A stretch of DNA of 64,000 nucleotides from Gyromitra esculenta (Eukaryota; Ascomycota; Pezizomycetes; Pezizales; Discinaceae). Every line of letters begins with the position of its first letter. Positions within the stretch are counted from its first letter, which is position 1. The notes under the pieces were generated by a model that saw only the letters and a list, made by a program, of their open reading frames with translations, did no database searches and was not told the DNA's origin. The translations under genes and the position numbers were made by a program. The stretch lies in NCBI GenBank assembly GCA_038503075.1, contig JBCAML010000018.1:434001-498000 (forward strand), in the 5' to 3' direction. Below are positions 43,301 through 56,310 of the stretch, one piece after another.

Positions 43301-45500
43301 TGTTGCTTGACTACACGTTGGGTCTCAATCTACTCTCGAGAAATTTGGGGTTCGAAAACTTGAGCTACCATCAGAGGCCATCACTGCGTTGTGTGGGTTT
43401 CCACAGTCCTCGCTTCAATGGTTTTCCCCATTTGGGTTTCTCTTACCACCCTGTAAAATTTAAACTGGGGATGCATATGTGCCCATGTACCTCAAATCTC
43501 GAGAGCTGCTGAGAATACCCGGCATTGGCGGGGTTGTAATGGTTATTTGCAGTATACGATACCGTATATTAGCGGCAAAATGTCAATTTTTTTTTTTCTT
43601 CATTGAGATCTCGATCGACTTTCATATCAGCCCATGACACCCTTTTCAACCCATGCCATAAGCGCTGGTTGTAATTTTTGTAGGGGACCGTATGAGTTGT
43701 GCAGCTGGTGGGTTCCGCCTCAGCTCTCGTGATACTCTGGACTAACATCACAGCCATTTGTCGCTCTGTCAAGCTGCTCTACATGGGAGTGGTCTTCTAG
43801 CTTCCGTGAACTCTTCTCATAAGACTTGAACACACCGAGTTTCTGGGGAGATACCCTTGACAGATCTGCCAAGTCATTAGTAGATTGCTTGACGTGGGTG
43901 CATAGATATCGCATAAATTTTAAGCTCGAGATTGAGCAGGCTAACGATCTTGTCAGACTGGTAATATTTGAGTAGCCACAAAGAGCTCGCTTGTGAGAAA
44001 GTTGAATTTTTACCGGTTGCGCCTAAGAATAAAGCTTGCAACCTGGCATCGCCATCCTGCCCGTCGTTGATTTAGGCCTGGGATAGTGAAATTATCCGTC
44101 GTCCGAAATCGCTTCACGATGCGTGAGACCTGTGCCATTGCACTGGTACGTCAACTCAAGCTATCGAATCAACGTACCAGGTCAATGCGCTCCCGGTTAC
44201 CAAATATTTTCTCCAAGAAGACTATCATATTTCACGTGGGAATAACTAATATTTTGTTTTTATGAATACGACCGATTAACAATACTGTCGTGTAATCACA
44301 TGCAGCTTGGTTCCGTTATATACTGGCTACTGGTTCAAGTAAAATATTGATCGGCGGGGTTACAAGCATACATGTAGGTGTGAAACCTAAAATAAATGAT
44401 GAGTGCAAGAGCGACATGTCAAAGATAGCCATAGCAAGTAAGCTGGAACTGCGCTTCGCTCGTTTATGCCGCAGAACCCAAAGCACCACCTATCAAGGGC
44501 TAGTTTTCATTAGAATGTTTAAACACTATTTCTGGGGTAAGCACGGTCTGTCCCCGGGGAATGGCGAACGACTCACCCCAAGAAATCAAGGAAATGCCAT
44601 GTTGCATGGAGCTGCATCCCTTTCTGGTGCGTGCCCCGAAATGGGGTCGATAACATCGGCCCGTATTCCCTTCTAGTAACGAGGCTCAGCCTTAGGTTTC
44701 AGAAGCTTGTTGCAACGTGCTGTCCTTTGGAGGTTTCAAGCCCAACAGTCTCGACGATCATGATATACTTTGGAGAAGAATATATGGGGCAAAAAGTCCC
44801 TTTCTACCCGGAAGAATTGCAATCCTCCCTCTGAGGGGTGCCCCACACCCAAAGCTGTACCAGTGGCTGAGAAAATCAAAATGCTGAGTCTCACAGCAGT
44901 AGCTATCCGTTTCTTTGGGAAGGTGGTAAAGGCTACTCGTGCATGGTCACCAGGCAATCTCCAAAGAAGTCTCTCCAGATGTAGAAACTAGAATTACTAG
45001 CACTAATCCCTGTTAATATCACCCCGCTTTACATTCGGAAAGTCTGGGGCGAGAAGATAGAGACTGAGTGCGGCTAAAAAAATCATTTAATTTTTTTTGG
45101 TCTAACTGTATTCGAGTACCCCAGACACAGAGGATCACGCACGCGAAAATCACACCGGTCTTTGGAGGAAGGTAATCTGTGCCGTTATTTCATGTTACAT
45201 GGGCCTACCTCTGCTGCTCGCCTTCATGCATGGGACTCCCTTGAGGGAGCTGATCCAACTGTATTCGAGCTATTGGATGGTTTCAGATGACAGGCAAATT
45301 GTGAGCGATATTTGTAGCATTTTGCGGCCACCACTGCAGAGCTCGCGGCACGAGTAGGAGCGGAGAAGCTCGTAAGACAAGTTGCTATAAAGCCTTGGTC
45401 TTCGGGTAGGCCCCATTCGATTCTCGTTGTTCTGCTTCCCTACTCCCTTTCCATCGGAGTAACTTCTTCTTGAGACAACTAAGACAGAGGCAACTTTACC
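40390..45500. other. Intergenic, no gene recognised
   Basis: About 5.1 kb, the longest empty stretch. Frames reach at most 118 codons and none resembles a known protein. A 17-bp near-perfect inverted repeat lies at 44134-44188. The last 120 bases are the promoter and leader of the sugar transporter. Confidence 0.55.
45386..45392 (+). promoter_or_regulatory. TATA-like box of the sugar transporter gene
   Basis: TATAAAG occurs 109 bases before ATG 45501. It is followed by a CT-rich tract (45427-45475), the usual fungal pre-initiation block, and the ATG sits in a good context (TTTACCATGG). Confidence 0.4.
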
Positions 45501-47460
45501 ATGGTCCCAAAGGTGAACAACGTCTACGCCATTTGTGCCTTCGCGGCCATTGGTGGTGGGCTTTTCGGTTTTGATATCAGTAGTATGTCTGGTGTTCTTG
45601 GAACTAATGCATACAAGAATTACTTCGGTAACCCTCAGGGTACTAGGGTATGTCTGTATTTCATAATTCTTGAAGAAAGCTAGTGTTTGTTGGAGATTTT
45701 GACTGACATGATGTTTGGCCCAATAGCAAGGAGGAATTACTTGCGCTATGCCTGCTGGTTCACTGGTTGGTGCATTGGCTTCGGGTTTTCTCGGTGACAA
45801 AGTTGGTCGTAAATATGCCATCCAGATTGGTGGTGTCATTTGGATTATTGGAGCGATGTAAGTTGGCATTTCTAAAGAAATTAATATCGATCTTGGAATT
45901 TCGGGTTGAATACTAATCAACTACTAGAATTCAAGCCGCCTCTCAAAACGTTGGTATGCTCGTGGCCGGTCGTGTTATCGCTGGTCTCTGCGTTGGTATT
46001 ACTTCCTCTATCGTCCCGGTCTATCAATCCGAGATTGCCCCTAAGGAAATTCGTGGTCGCATGGTCTCTCTTCAACAATGGGCTATTACCTGGGTAATTA
46101 AATATCAAAATTTTTTGTCTATGTGCTCTGGCCATGGTCTAACACAGGTTCTAGGGTATTCTCATCCAATATTTCATCCAATATGGCGCTTCTTTTGCCG
46201 GCAACGGCCCTGATGACCCGCACCAGCCTGCCTCAGCCTTCCGTATCCCATGGGGTATCCAGATCCTCCCTGCAGCACTTCTTATCGCCGGTCTTTTCTT
46301 CTTCCCAGAATCTCCACGTTGGTTGGCAGATAAAGATCGATGGGATGAATGTCTCCGCGTTCTCGCTGATGTTCACGGTGGCGGGGATCTTAACCATCCA
46401 AAGGTTCTTGCAGAGTACCAGGAAATTGAGGAAGTTATTCGCTTTGAACGAGAGGAAGCTATTTCGTCCTATGCCGAACTTACGAAGCCTCGCATTCTCA
46501 AGAGAGTTGTTCTCGGAATGAGTATTCAGATGTGGTCTCAGCTTTGCGGAATGAATGTCATGAGTGAGTGGAAAATGAACAAACTTTGACCAAAACTTGC
46601 TAACAACCATTAGTGTATTACGTCGTTTATGTTATGCAAGGTGCCGGCATCGACAATCCTCTTCTTACCTCCTCGATTCAATATATCATCAACGTTGTCA
46701 TGACCATTCCTGCCATCATCTGGATGGACAAATGGGGTCGCCGCCCTACGCTTCTCTTGGGTTCCCTCGGAATGATGACCTGGCTCTTCATCTCTGGATC
46801 TGTTCAGGGTGCTTTCGGTCAACCTGAGCTCGATCCTACACAGGCCGTGACTTGGCATTTGGTTGACAAGAAGAGCCAAGCTAAGGCGGTTGTGGCATGC
46901 TCTTACCTTTTCGTTGCAACCTTTGCCATTTCTTGGGGCCCAGTCTCATGGACTATGCCCGCTGAGGTTTTCCCGAACAAAGTCCGTGCCAAGGCAGTCT
47001 CTCTCTCGACTGCTTCTAATTGGGCTGTGAGTATTCCCAGAACCCGTATTTGATTTACTGTGGCGATTTTTTACTTACTGGACCAATTAGTGGAACTGTG
47101 GTCTCGCATTCGCCGTTCCCCCGCTATTGAGGTCTATCAACTGGAAGATGTACATGATCTTCGCCGCTTTCAACGGCGCCGCCTTCATCCATATGTTCCT
47201 AACTGCTCCGGAAACCAAAGGCAAGACACTTGAAGAGATGGACGATGTCTTTGATGTAAGCTTTCCAGTCACATACATATATCTGATCTTGAGCTGTCGA
47301 CTAATTTTCAATGCAGAGCGGTCGCCCAGTCTGGAAATCACCTCCTTCTGGGTCTCGTCTCGACAATCTCCAGAAAGATATCGAGGAAGGAAACCTCAAG
47401 GTTACTGTTGGAGGGATGGCCCGCCAAGTCGAGCACGTCGCTCCCAACAAGGAGGAATAG
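45501..47460 (+). CDS. MFS sugar porter (hexose/pentose transporter)
   Basis: Seven exons, 45501-45647, 45727-45857, 45928-46093, 46155-46563, 46614-47026, 47091-47255 and 47317-47460, encode about 524 residues, normal for the sugar porter family. Signatures in order: GGGLFGFDISSMSGVLG (TM1), GDKVGRKYAIQIGG, GRVIAGLCVGITSSIVPVYQSE with KEIRGRMVSLQQ, PESPRWLADKDR before the central loop, MWSQLCGMNVMMYYVVYV (the Q..G.N...YY of TM7), WMDKWGRRP, and APETKGKTLEEMDDVF after TM12. Twelve spans are expected in the plasma membrane. It resembles fungal high-affinity glucose/xylose porters; substrate cannot be read from sequence. No sugar-related gene is adjacent, the nearest being the COG3618 gene 5 kb upstream. 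Confidence 0.94.
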
Positions 47461-50316
47461 TATGCTTAATGATTATGAAATTTCATTGTGTATCTTTTTT
47501 ATGCTTTATTTTGTAACTGATAGTTTATGGGGGATTTTACGCGACATGGTGAGCGCTTCCTGTCTGCTGGGAAAATCGGTAAACGCGAAGACTTATTACA
47601 TAACCGTTGGGGCCGAATGTGAGAAAATCTTCATTACACGTCTGAGGCCGAAAGTGAAACTCGCGTGATTGGTATGCTGTCACGCGAAGAATGCCTGAAA
47701 TAGATTTTAAACTGTTACGATCGTGGAAAGCCACCTCGTATACACACGTGTATGACGCAATATTCGGCTTCCCGTTGGATATCAAGATCACTAAAACCAA
47801 TTAGCTGCGAGGACGACAAACCACAAATCCTATACTAAACTTGAGCGAGCGAATCAGATTGCTGCTAAGAATGGCCAAGAATAGATTTTCTATGCAAGAA
47901 ACTAGAGTTAGAGATTCTGTTGCTGATCACGAAAACTGCCTACCTTCTAGATTTAAGAAGCGTCTGGGTATGAGCTTTCTATCCCAGCACACGCACATTG
48001 AAACAAAAAGGAGATTGTGTGAAGTGAAGAGCGGATTGTAGCGAGATAACGACGTGAATGCATTGTCTGGTGGAGAAGGATAGGGAAAGAAGGAAGATAA
48101 CATGAGAGGTCTGAATATGAGCAGCAGGTGATCCTACTACTAGCTCGATACGAGAGTCTCTACACACTAAAGCTCCACGTGCTTTGGCGTTCCACGGCAC
48201 TTGGTAGAGCTATTGAGACGCAGCATATCGAACAAGGAAGAATAGAGCTAGGCCCAAATCAAAGCTATTGCGAAGGACCAGCTGCCTATCTAAAATGGTA
48301 CTCACCAACTAGCAGTTTTGAGAGCAAACTTCCAGATATCGTGTATACGGAAGACATCACCAGAAAATACCACGCGTAGTCTATAAAAAGGCCAATAGCG
48401 CAGCTGAGCTAATTGTCCTGGTTGCACTTCACTGACCAAGAGTTCAACCAGAGTAAACAAATCTTTAACAGTCAATCGAGCTACGAGAAATCAGACTTTG
48501 GAGTCTTATATTGGTAACTACCGTGCATGTAGTGGTACTTTCGCCCGTAGTTCCTACTTGCGGGGCCGGGCTACATGAGTCGAGTGACATATGATGATTG
48601 ATCGGTATTTGACAGGCAGCTTTCCGGGCCTAACAGCTATATAACTCGTGTAATACGATGCTCACTAGATTATTTGCGTCATGGCAGATCTTTTCATACA
48701 GGGATTTAGTCCTTAGATGCTAACTACGCGTAACTGAGTAAACAGGTGGGATGGTACGTACAGTGCACTGTGAAGTCGAGAGGCTGCCTTTGAAAGCTTG
48801 ACACGTCAGTGTCGCCCGCCAGAAGCAAAAATAAGACTTGGTAGATCCTGGTCAGGGAGCAATCAAGAATCGATCCCTATCATTTATGGGACTGCAGGGA
48901 CTCGGTCAACTATCCACAAAAGCCCCCAGACTCTTACATACATACCGCTTTTGTTTTATTAATGCATTGGGATTTCGTCCGTCTCGCTTCGAACCACATG
49001 TCGTTATCGATCACTCGCCAGGATAGGGACTAGGATTGTTTTGGTCCACGGTGCTGCAAGGGGTATATCGCATAAGAGGTGAAATGGAAGGCAGGTGTCG
49101 GGTGGGCGAATGGAAGAGGTAGATCATTACAGCGGTCGACATAATTGTATGTTAGAACTGAGAGTGTATTTAATATTCACGAACTTTCGGAATTATAGAC
49201 CTGTATATGTGAGTAAAATAGTAAACACACAATTGATCTCGCTGGCGGGGTAAACTGCCGAAACATAGAAACAGTCTCAAACCCTGACCCTGGTTTAGGC
49301 GAATACGGAAAATGAGTGATGATCCGTGATAAATGAAACCCCTGTCGCAAGAAATAGAATTTGGAAATAGTGGTGTGATGTGGTGCGCGGAAGCGACTTG
49401 GGCAACCATCCCCCGCGGCCGAGCAGGCCTTGTTTCTGGATCTACGAATCCAGAATTGTGAATCAACTGCAAGCAGTAGAACTGAGTTATTACATGTATG
49501 TATGTATTGATATGATTAGCATTTTGTTCTATGTATGGATGATAGGAAGCAACAGATGAACGAAGCAGATAAGAGGGATTATTTTTTCCAACAGGTGAAT
49601 TATTGTCAAGTATCCATATATATGTTGCTCGCTTCGGATAATATAATACTGTGGTGAAAACGAAAGCTTGGGTTTTGAAGACCATATGCATGGTTTGCAA
49701 TTGCCAAAAAACTCGACTGGGCCGAAAAGGGACTTTAAGTAATACGCGTTTGGCCGGCTGGCTGCAAATAGTACTTCAATATATATAGCTTGGATGTAAG
49801 GGGTGCCCTTGGGACAGGGCGTGAGCAATAGAGCTATATATAAAGATATGTCGATCCTCATTTGGAGGGATGGTACCTGTTTTATTCCTATAGATATCTT
49901 TTTTAAGGTTGACAGCTAGCTATAGAGAGACTTACAATTGATCAACATGGTTATCCAAATCACTCAATTCTGGGCCGGCTTTGAAGCTTTGATTTTAATT
50001 TTCCTTCAATGCCTCTGAAACTATATATTTCCACAGCCCAATTTAATCAAGTACATGCCTGTCGTACTTCCAGGCTACATGTAGCTATAGTATTGGCCAC
50101 TTCTCAGAGAATATAGAAAAACACGTTGAGCTATTTTTCTAGCTTTGGGGTATATACACATTACTATGACTTCCGCGCAAAAAATTTCGCTAATTATAAC
50201 CCAAAATACCACCCCACCCCTCCCACCCTCCCCCCACCTAAACCCTAATATAAAAATACAAACCAAACCCCAACCTCCCCCCCTACCTAGTAATATCTAC
50301 CTATCTGCCTGCATCT
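47461..50316. other. Intergenic, no gene recognised
   Basis: About 2.9 kb. A 176-codon minus-strand frame at 49170-49700 begins with a non-ATG codon and has no recognisable content. A C-rich stretch at 50204-50290 lies just beyond the 3' end of the rhodopsin-domain gene. Confidence 0.55.
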
Positions 50317-51851
50317 TCAACCCGCAATCCCCTTTCCATGCCGTTCATGATCAGTACTATGCATCGACTCGACCTCCACCCTCACATCCATAGTCCTCGT
50401 AATCCCCTCCCCATGAATAATCGTCTCCTCGCTCTCATTATCTCTCTTCAGGCCCCTGACCGTCGTCGTCTGGATGCGCGACTGGGCGCCGGAGCTCGGA
50501 AACGGATTATCCGATTTATCGCCCTTGAGGGAGTCGAGGGCGTACCCGTTTGATCGGGAGCGGGAGGAGGGGCCGCCGTAGTTGGTGTACATCTTTCCTT
50601 GGCTGTTGGGGCCGTAGCGCGAGCCGAAGGACGAGCCGAGGAACTTGGGGAAGTGGATGGTGAAGAAGGGCTTTAGTGAGGGGACGGAGGCGCAGACGAT
50701 TGCGAGACTGCATTCTATGCCGGACCAGAAGAAGCCGTTTCCGTCTGTTGGGGGGATTGACTAGTTAGTTGTAGTTGGAGGTAAGAGGGGAGGGAGGGGA
50801 GGATACATGTTGGGTCTTTGATGCTGGTGTCGTAGATGTCTAGGACGGCTTTTAGTCGCACGATACTCACTGCGCAGACACTGCGGAAAACGGAAGATTG
50901 ATATGGTCAGCTCATTGGAAGCTTGTGCATGTATTGAGGGGGGGGAACATAACATACAATCCTCCTAAACTAAAAAGAGATATCAATGCGACCTTCTTCC
51001 GGGTATTAATTTTCAGCTGCCACACCATCGGAATGGGTAAGAGCAATATGGTAAAGTCCGAAAAGATGTTCAGTGCCGCTGAGCTTATGTAAAATGCCTT
51101 TCTGTTCATACAATATCCGCCTGGAATAGTTGGATTCCAGACAAACGCTATAGGAGTGCATTGGAAAAGGTCGGCGAAGAAGATGGATATTGTGAGAGCG
51201 ATGTTGATACCGATTAATACGTTGACCGAGACACGGAAGGTTCCGCTTACTGATAACCGGTGGTAAAAGAAGAGAATTGAAAGTTTTGTAAGCGCAAGTA
51301 TAGGATGGTAGAGGAGTTGGTTGGCGAAGTCCATCTACCAGAACCTATGAGTTAATCCTATTTGATGGCAATTGGGAGTGTATAGGGATGTACTTTTTTC
51401 CCAAGAGCACCATAATCCTTCACGATATCCCAAACATGCATACCGAAACTATAATATTTCACAACTAGAAGGTATTAGAAGTGCTACGAGTGCATAGAAG
51501 GCACGATAGTTCCATACCAAGGCAGCTCGTTACTGTTGAGCCTAGAAGATTGATCTATAGTATTGGCATTAGATTTTTTCTTCAGCTGTTGATATGATCT
51601 TCATTACCATCGCAGCTAGAATAAACCAATCATCTATGGTAAAACTATGTTAGCATAATTCTAACACCTGACACTGAAAGCCAACCTTTCCCAACATTTC
51701 GAACGATGTATAATCTGGTCCAGAACCTCAAGCCAACAACAATCACCGCTAGAGCTGCAAATCCGCAGAATATCCCTTGTATCGCGGCGGCTCGGTTGTC
51801 AGGATTGACAGTATTTGGTGGTGGCCAGAAGTCGGGTCTCCCGGTAGCCAT
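50317..51851 (-). CDS. Rhodopsin-domain integral membrane protein (PTH11/SAT4-like, no CFEM)
   Basis: Seven exons, 51686-51851, 51608-51633, 51518-51554, 51394-51464, 50958-51334, 50807-50880 and 50317-50744, all phase-consistent, encode about 392 residues. Two exons are only 26 and 37 nt. After a short N-terminus (MATGRPDFWPPPN) come seven predicted spans with the family's marks: GLRFWTRLYIVRNVGKDDWFIL, YYSFGMHVWDI, LALTKLSILFFYHRL, WNPTIPGGYC, and FTILLLPIPMVWQL. The C-terminal tail is hydrophilic (SSRSRSNGYALD ... TRTMDVRVEVES). Such proteins sit in the fungal plasma membrane; some act like G-protein-coupled receptors in host or surface sensing. There is no N-terminal cysteine-rich CFEM domain. 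The 7-TM call is good, the receptor role unknown. Confidence 0.88.
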
Positions 51852-54096
51852 ATTTTACTGCTGATAGACTTTGAGCGATCCTACGCAAGCCGCAGTTTTA
51901 GCATCAACAACTAGAGACTTATGGCTATTGGCAAAGCTACTTGACGCACCACAATGCATGTGTTTGGCGTAAGTGGCAAACAAAATGTTCTTCGAGCGAA
52001 GGATCCTGAAAAGGCGGAAACACTTAAGGTATGTGGAAGTGAGGGAAGTATAGGCTGGCCTCGAGCTGTCAATCCCTCTTCCCCACAATTCCAGGTCCCT
52101 TGTTTGTCTGGCCGTCTTTATGCATATGTATATATAAGCTGGGAGCAGCACTTCTGGATGCCAACCTGCAGAATGTAATCCAACTCCATATATCCACTTT
52201 AGCCTATGCCTATATAAGAGATAGTGTGCGATTCAGGCGTTCTGTTTGCACTCCAAAAGGAGTCTAAATACGGGGAAACTCGCGGCCCTCGCTCTCCAAT
52301 TGCAAGGTCTAAGAGGATTCACAGGTAACGCAGCCAAGTCCCCTAGAAGTTCTTGACAAGCGGATCCGATGATACCGACAAAGTTTATACCTATGGTGGA
52401 GAAAGCGCACTACCCACTCGTCCCCGCCCAGCAGATATGCACGTGCGTAGAATAACCGGGCGTGGCCAATCGGTGCGGCCATGATAGCAGCGCAGCTACG
52501 TCCTGCAGTGAACCCGATAGAGGTCCCTTCCTCCGAAATCCAGGTTTTCTCTACATGCAGGAACAAGAAAATTCAGATGGGATTTCACGCGTGGCCGGGA
52601 GTAGCTCGATTGCAAGCTTAAGAACAGCATCGATATTGGATTTAGCAAACATTTCTAATATGGAGTAGTAGCTCAGATCAAACGAGATTTCCGCTAATTC
52701 CGATGGACACCAAAATTGCGGTCGGTGCGCAAGCGATGCTACATGAGAGTTAACAATACTCCAAATACGTACACGCTCTTGGATTTTCCTGTCGCCAAGT
52801 TTCTAGTGAATGTGACATTGACATATATCCCAATTAATTAGTAAGCCGCACAGTTTGCCGGAAAATTAAGCTGTTTAAATTTCTTGATGAAAGACCCACA
52901 CGTCGCTTCTGTGCACCACGCTATTCTTCCTCATAGTAATCGATGCGACCTGCAGAAGCACATATGCTTATTCTCCGTACCTACTGCCGTGCACACGCGT
53001 TTCTACTATACTCTAGATTGTCAAGGGGTTTGAGGGGACTGCAGAGCGACTTTAAGTGAAGTATGCATAACATAATTTGCACGAATATATATCCCTGCAT
53101 GTTCCAAATAACGCAAGCTTAAGATCACAGCGGGGCTTGCGTTCGCGGGGGCGACTGGGTACCAAATTAATAGAAGGTGCTTAAAGAGACTCCCGCCAAA
53201 GGGCACACTCCGGAACCAAGTCCGCAAGCAGCGCTGATTGCCCGATTAGACTTGGTGATAGAACATTGCCTGTTTATCAGGATGGCTCTTGGTCGTAAGG
53301 ATGTTATGAAGTTGATCGGAATCGAATGAATAGACTTAGTAGGCACAGTCCTTGGACAGCTATAACTGTGATTTAATAGTTTGTACTTTACCTGGTTAAA
53401 CGCACAATGACCACCTCGATGTTACTCCCTACGCTCGAACGGGTGGAGATTTTGAGAACTGAGAGCCTGTTATGTGGGCCCTTCGTCAATGCATCTACAG
53501 GCCTTGCCCAATCCCCACTTAGGCCTTCTCGCTGGGTATTGCGAATAGGCAGCGCGACATTCGCTTAAGCAGCTGCTTGAAAACGTGGTGGAGCTCCATG
53601 GATCGGTACCTCCGGAATCCATGCAGTCGAGCAGTCTACCCAAACCCTACCTCAACTGGCCATGGTCTTCGCCGCCTCCTTCTTTGTGCCTGCAGCATAT
53701 ATATCCTATTTAGTACTGGGCCGCCAAGCAATAATACACGGCTGTCTACCAGGTGTAGAGAGTAATATTGTTTAGAAGCCCTCATTTGGATAGACCTAGC
53801 TAGTAGCAATACTGGCAATGCCCTCAATTTAGCCAGCCCTCTTTCTACACCCCGGAGCCCTGAATGGGCGTCAGCCGGCCGTTCATCCGAGAGTCCCCCC
53901 ATATGGAAATGTGCCATTGAAGAGATCTCTTGGTTTGCTCTGCATATATCCCAACATATTTCCATAAATTCGACCTTCCTCCCCGAGAAGTAGAAAAAAA
54001 CGTGGCTCACTCGCTCCATCCCACGCTCCTTAAGCCTTTTAATTTTATCCCCGCGGTTTTCACTCTTTTATTCCACGTGGACGGAAAAAAAAAAAG
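51852..54096. other. Intergenic, divergent spacer, no gene recognised
   Basis: About 2.2 kb between the rhodopsin-domain gene (-) and the FAD oxidase (+). I see no supportable coding region. An A-run (54086-54094) stands directly before the oxidase ATG. Confidence 0.55.
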
Positions 54097-56310
54097 ATGT
54101 CTACCCAATATCACGGTTACTGGAAGCTAGCAACCGTAGCTATTTCGCTCGGCCACTCTCTTGGTGTTTCCGCACTAGCCTTCCCACAGCCTGACGGGAC
54201 GTCGACCTCGACCGACGTAGTAATACCCACCGCTACCACGGCGCCCGAACCGTTCCCGTACGAAACTGTGATCTTGACGCAAGAAGATGTTGAAGAGCAC
54301 CCTGAGCTGGAATTCGACGAGACTGTCTACGCCGACCCAAACCCGGTGGATGCGGTCTCGAAGCGCTCGACCACAAAGTACTGCAAAGCTATTCCGTCGG
54401 ATAAGGCCTGGCCGTCGTCGACATTGTGGAGAGTCGTGGATCTGGTCACGGGGGGACAGCTTATCCAGACTGTTCCGCTGGCTGCGCCGTGCTATAATGG
54501 ACCTCACTATGATGCTGCTGAGTGTGCTGTGATATCAGCTAATTGGACGGATTCGGACTTGCAGTACGTATTCTGATTATTACTATTATTGTTATTTTGG
54601 GGGGGTTTTTTTGTTGGTTTTTATGGTTAATGTGGGATGGATGGGATGTAGTGATCAGGATCCAACATCGATCATGTCTCCGTTCTTTCAGGGCCTCTCT
54701 TGTCTTCCGACTACGGACCCTACGGGAACATGCACGCTCGGAGGATATCCTAACTATGTTGTGAAAGCCACGAGTGTATTAGATGTTCAGATTGCAGTCA
54801 ACTTTGCCAGGAACTTCAACCTGAGACTTGTGGTCAAGAATACAGGTAATCGCCTCTGACGTACAGAATGTCATGATAGATGCTAACGCTCACCAGGACA
54901 TGATTTCAGCGGCAAGAGTTCTGGCGCCAACTCCCTGAGTGTGTGGACCCACAACTTCAAGGACATCGCCTACCTCCCTAAATACAAGGGGAATGGCTAC
55001 TCCGGCCCGGCCTTCAAGGTCGGTTCCGGAGTTCAGGGTCGTGAAATCTACAAGGCAGCTTACGACAGAGGCCTGATGGTCGTCGGGGGTGAAGGGCTAA
55101 CAGTGGGCTATTCCGGAGGATATCTTCAAGGAGGCGGCCACTCTCCTCTCAGCAGTATCCTTGGAATGGGCGCAGATCATGTTCTGGAGTACCAAGTTGT
55201 TACCGGAGACGGGAGATTTGTTACTGCCAGCTTATCGCAGAACTCGGATCTTTTCTGGGCTCTTCGCGGTGGTGGCGGAAGTAAGTGCTCTTCTACATAT
55301 ATATATATATAAGATCTTGTGCGTGGTATTGGGGGGGGGTGCTAACTCGATTACTTTTCTAGGCACTTTCGGTATCGTGACTTCCGTCGTCGTGAAGGCA
55401 TACCCAGACATTCCTGTCACCACAGTCACCTTCGACTTTGCATGCGCAGATAAGGAGGCCTGCTGGACCGCCATCAAGGTCTACTTTGATTCCTTCGTCA
55501 CAATGGCTGACGCAGGGGTATACTCGTACTTCCGCGTGTTCGACGGCGCATTCAGCATGGTTCCGCTTTTTGCGCCAAACCTCTCCGCGGTCCAGGTGAA
55601 GGCGCTTCTCCAACCGCTCTACAACAAACTCGACGAACTGAACATCGCATACGCCCCGATTGTCACCGAGCACAAATCTTTCTACCCAGCCTGGCAGACC
55701 AACTTCCCCAAGGAGGGCGTCGGCCTCACCAACCTGCAGACCGCATCCCGTCTCTTCCCCCGCCAGAACTGGGCAAACTCCGACATCTTCGACAAGACCT
55801 TCGACGCCGTGAGATCGGTCGTTGAGGCGCAAGGCATGCTCATCGGCTTCAACATGAAGAACCAGTTCCCGGGCGGAGGCGCCCCAGACAACTCTGTCAA
55901 TCCGGCGTGGAGGCAGTCCGTCATGCATGCCATCGTCGGAACGCTGTGGGACGAGAACGCCACGGATGCGGAAATCAAGGCGGCCCGCGATAACCTAACT
56001 TACGTCCAGATCCAGAAGTGGAGAGACGTGACGCCGGGCTCGGGGGCTTACCTGGGAGAGTCGGATATCAGAGAGCCGGACTTCCAGCAGGCCTTCTATG
56101 GGTCGAACTACGACCGTCTTTATCGGCTGAAGCAGAAGTTTGATCCGAAGGGCGTTTTCTATGCTAGCACGGTTCGTCCCTCTCCTCTCTCTTTGTTGTG
56201 AGGAGGTTTTTTTTTTGCTTGCGTTTTACTGATTGTTATTGTTTTGTGCTTAGGCTGTGGGAAGTGAAGATTGGACGCTTGATGACAGTGGCCGTCTCTG
56301 CCCGGTTTAG
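54097..56310 (+). CDS. Secreted FAD-linked oxidase, VAO family with BBE C-terminus
   Basis: Five exons, 54097-54563, 54652-54845, 54897-55280, 55363-56171 and 56254-56310, encode about 636 residues. A likely signal peptide covers residues 1 to about 28 ([19 protein letters not shown]), followed by an acidic, Thr/Pro-rich pro-region. The FAD-binding type 4 domain has [13 protein letters not shown], whose His is the usual covalent FAD attachment, and then [18 protein letters not shown]. The C-terminal berberine-bridge motif is [23 protein letters not shown]. In bicovalent relatives a Cys precedes TVG; here the residues are GLTVG, so only His-linkage is expected. The closest types by appearance are fungal isoamyl-alcohol-oxidase-like and related secreted alcohol or sugar oxidases. 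The substrate is unknown. Confidence 0.92.

Noticed and set aside
49170..49700. 176-codon minus-strand frame
   Set aside because: Begins with a non-ATG codon; sequence shows no motif and no splice continuation; downgraded to chance.
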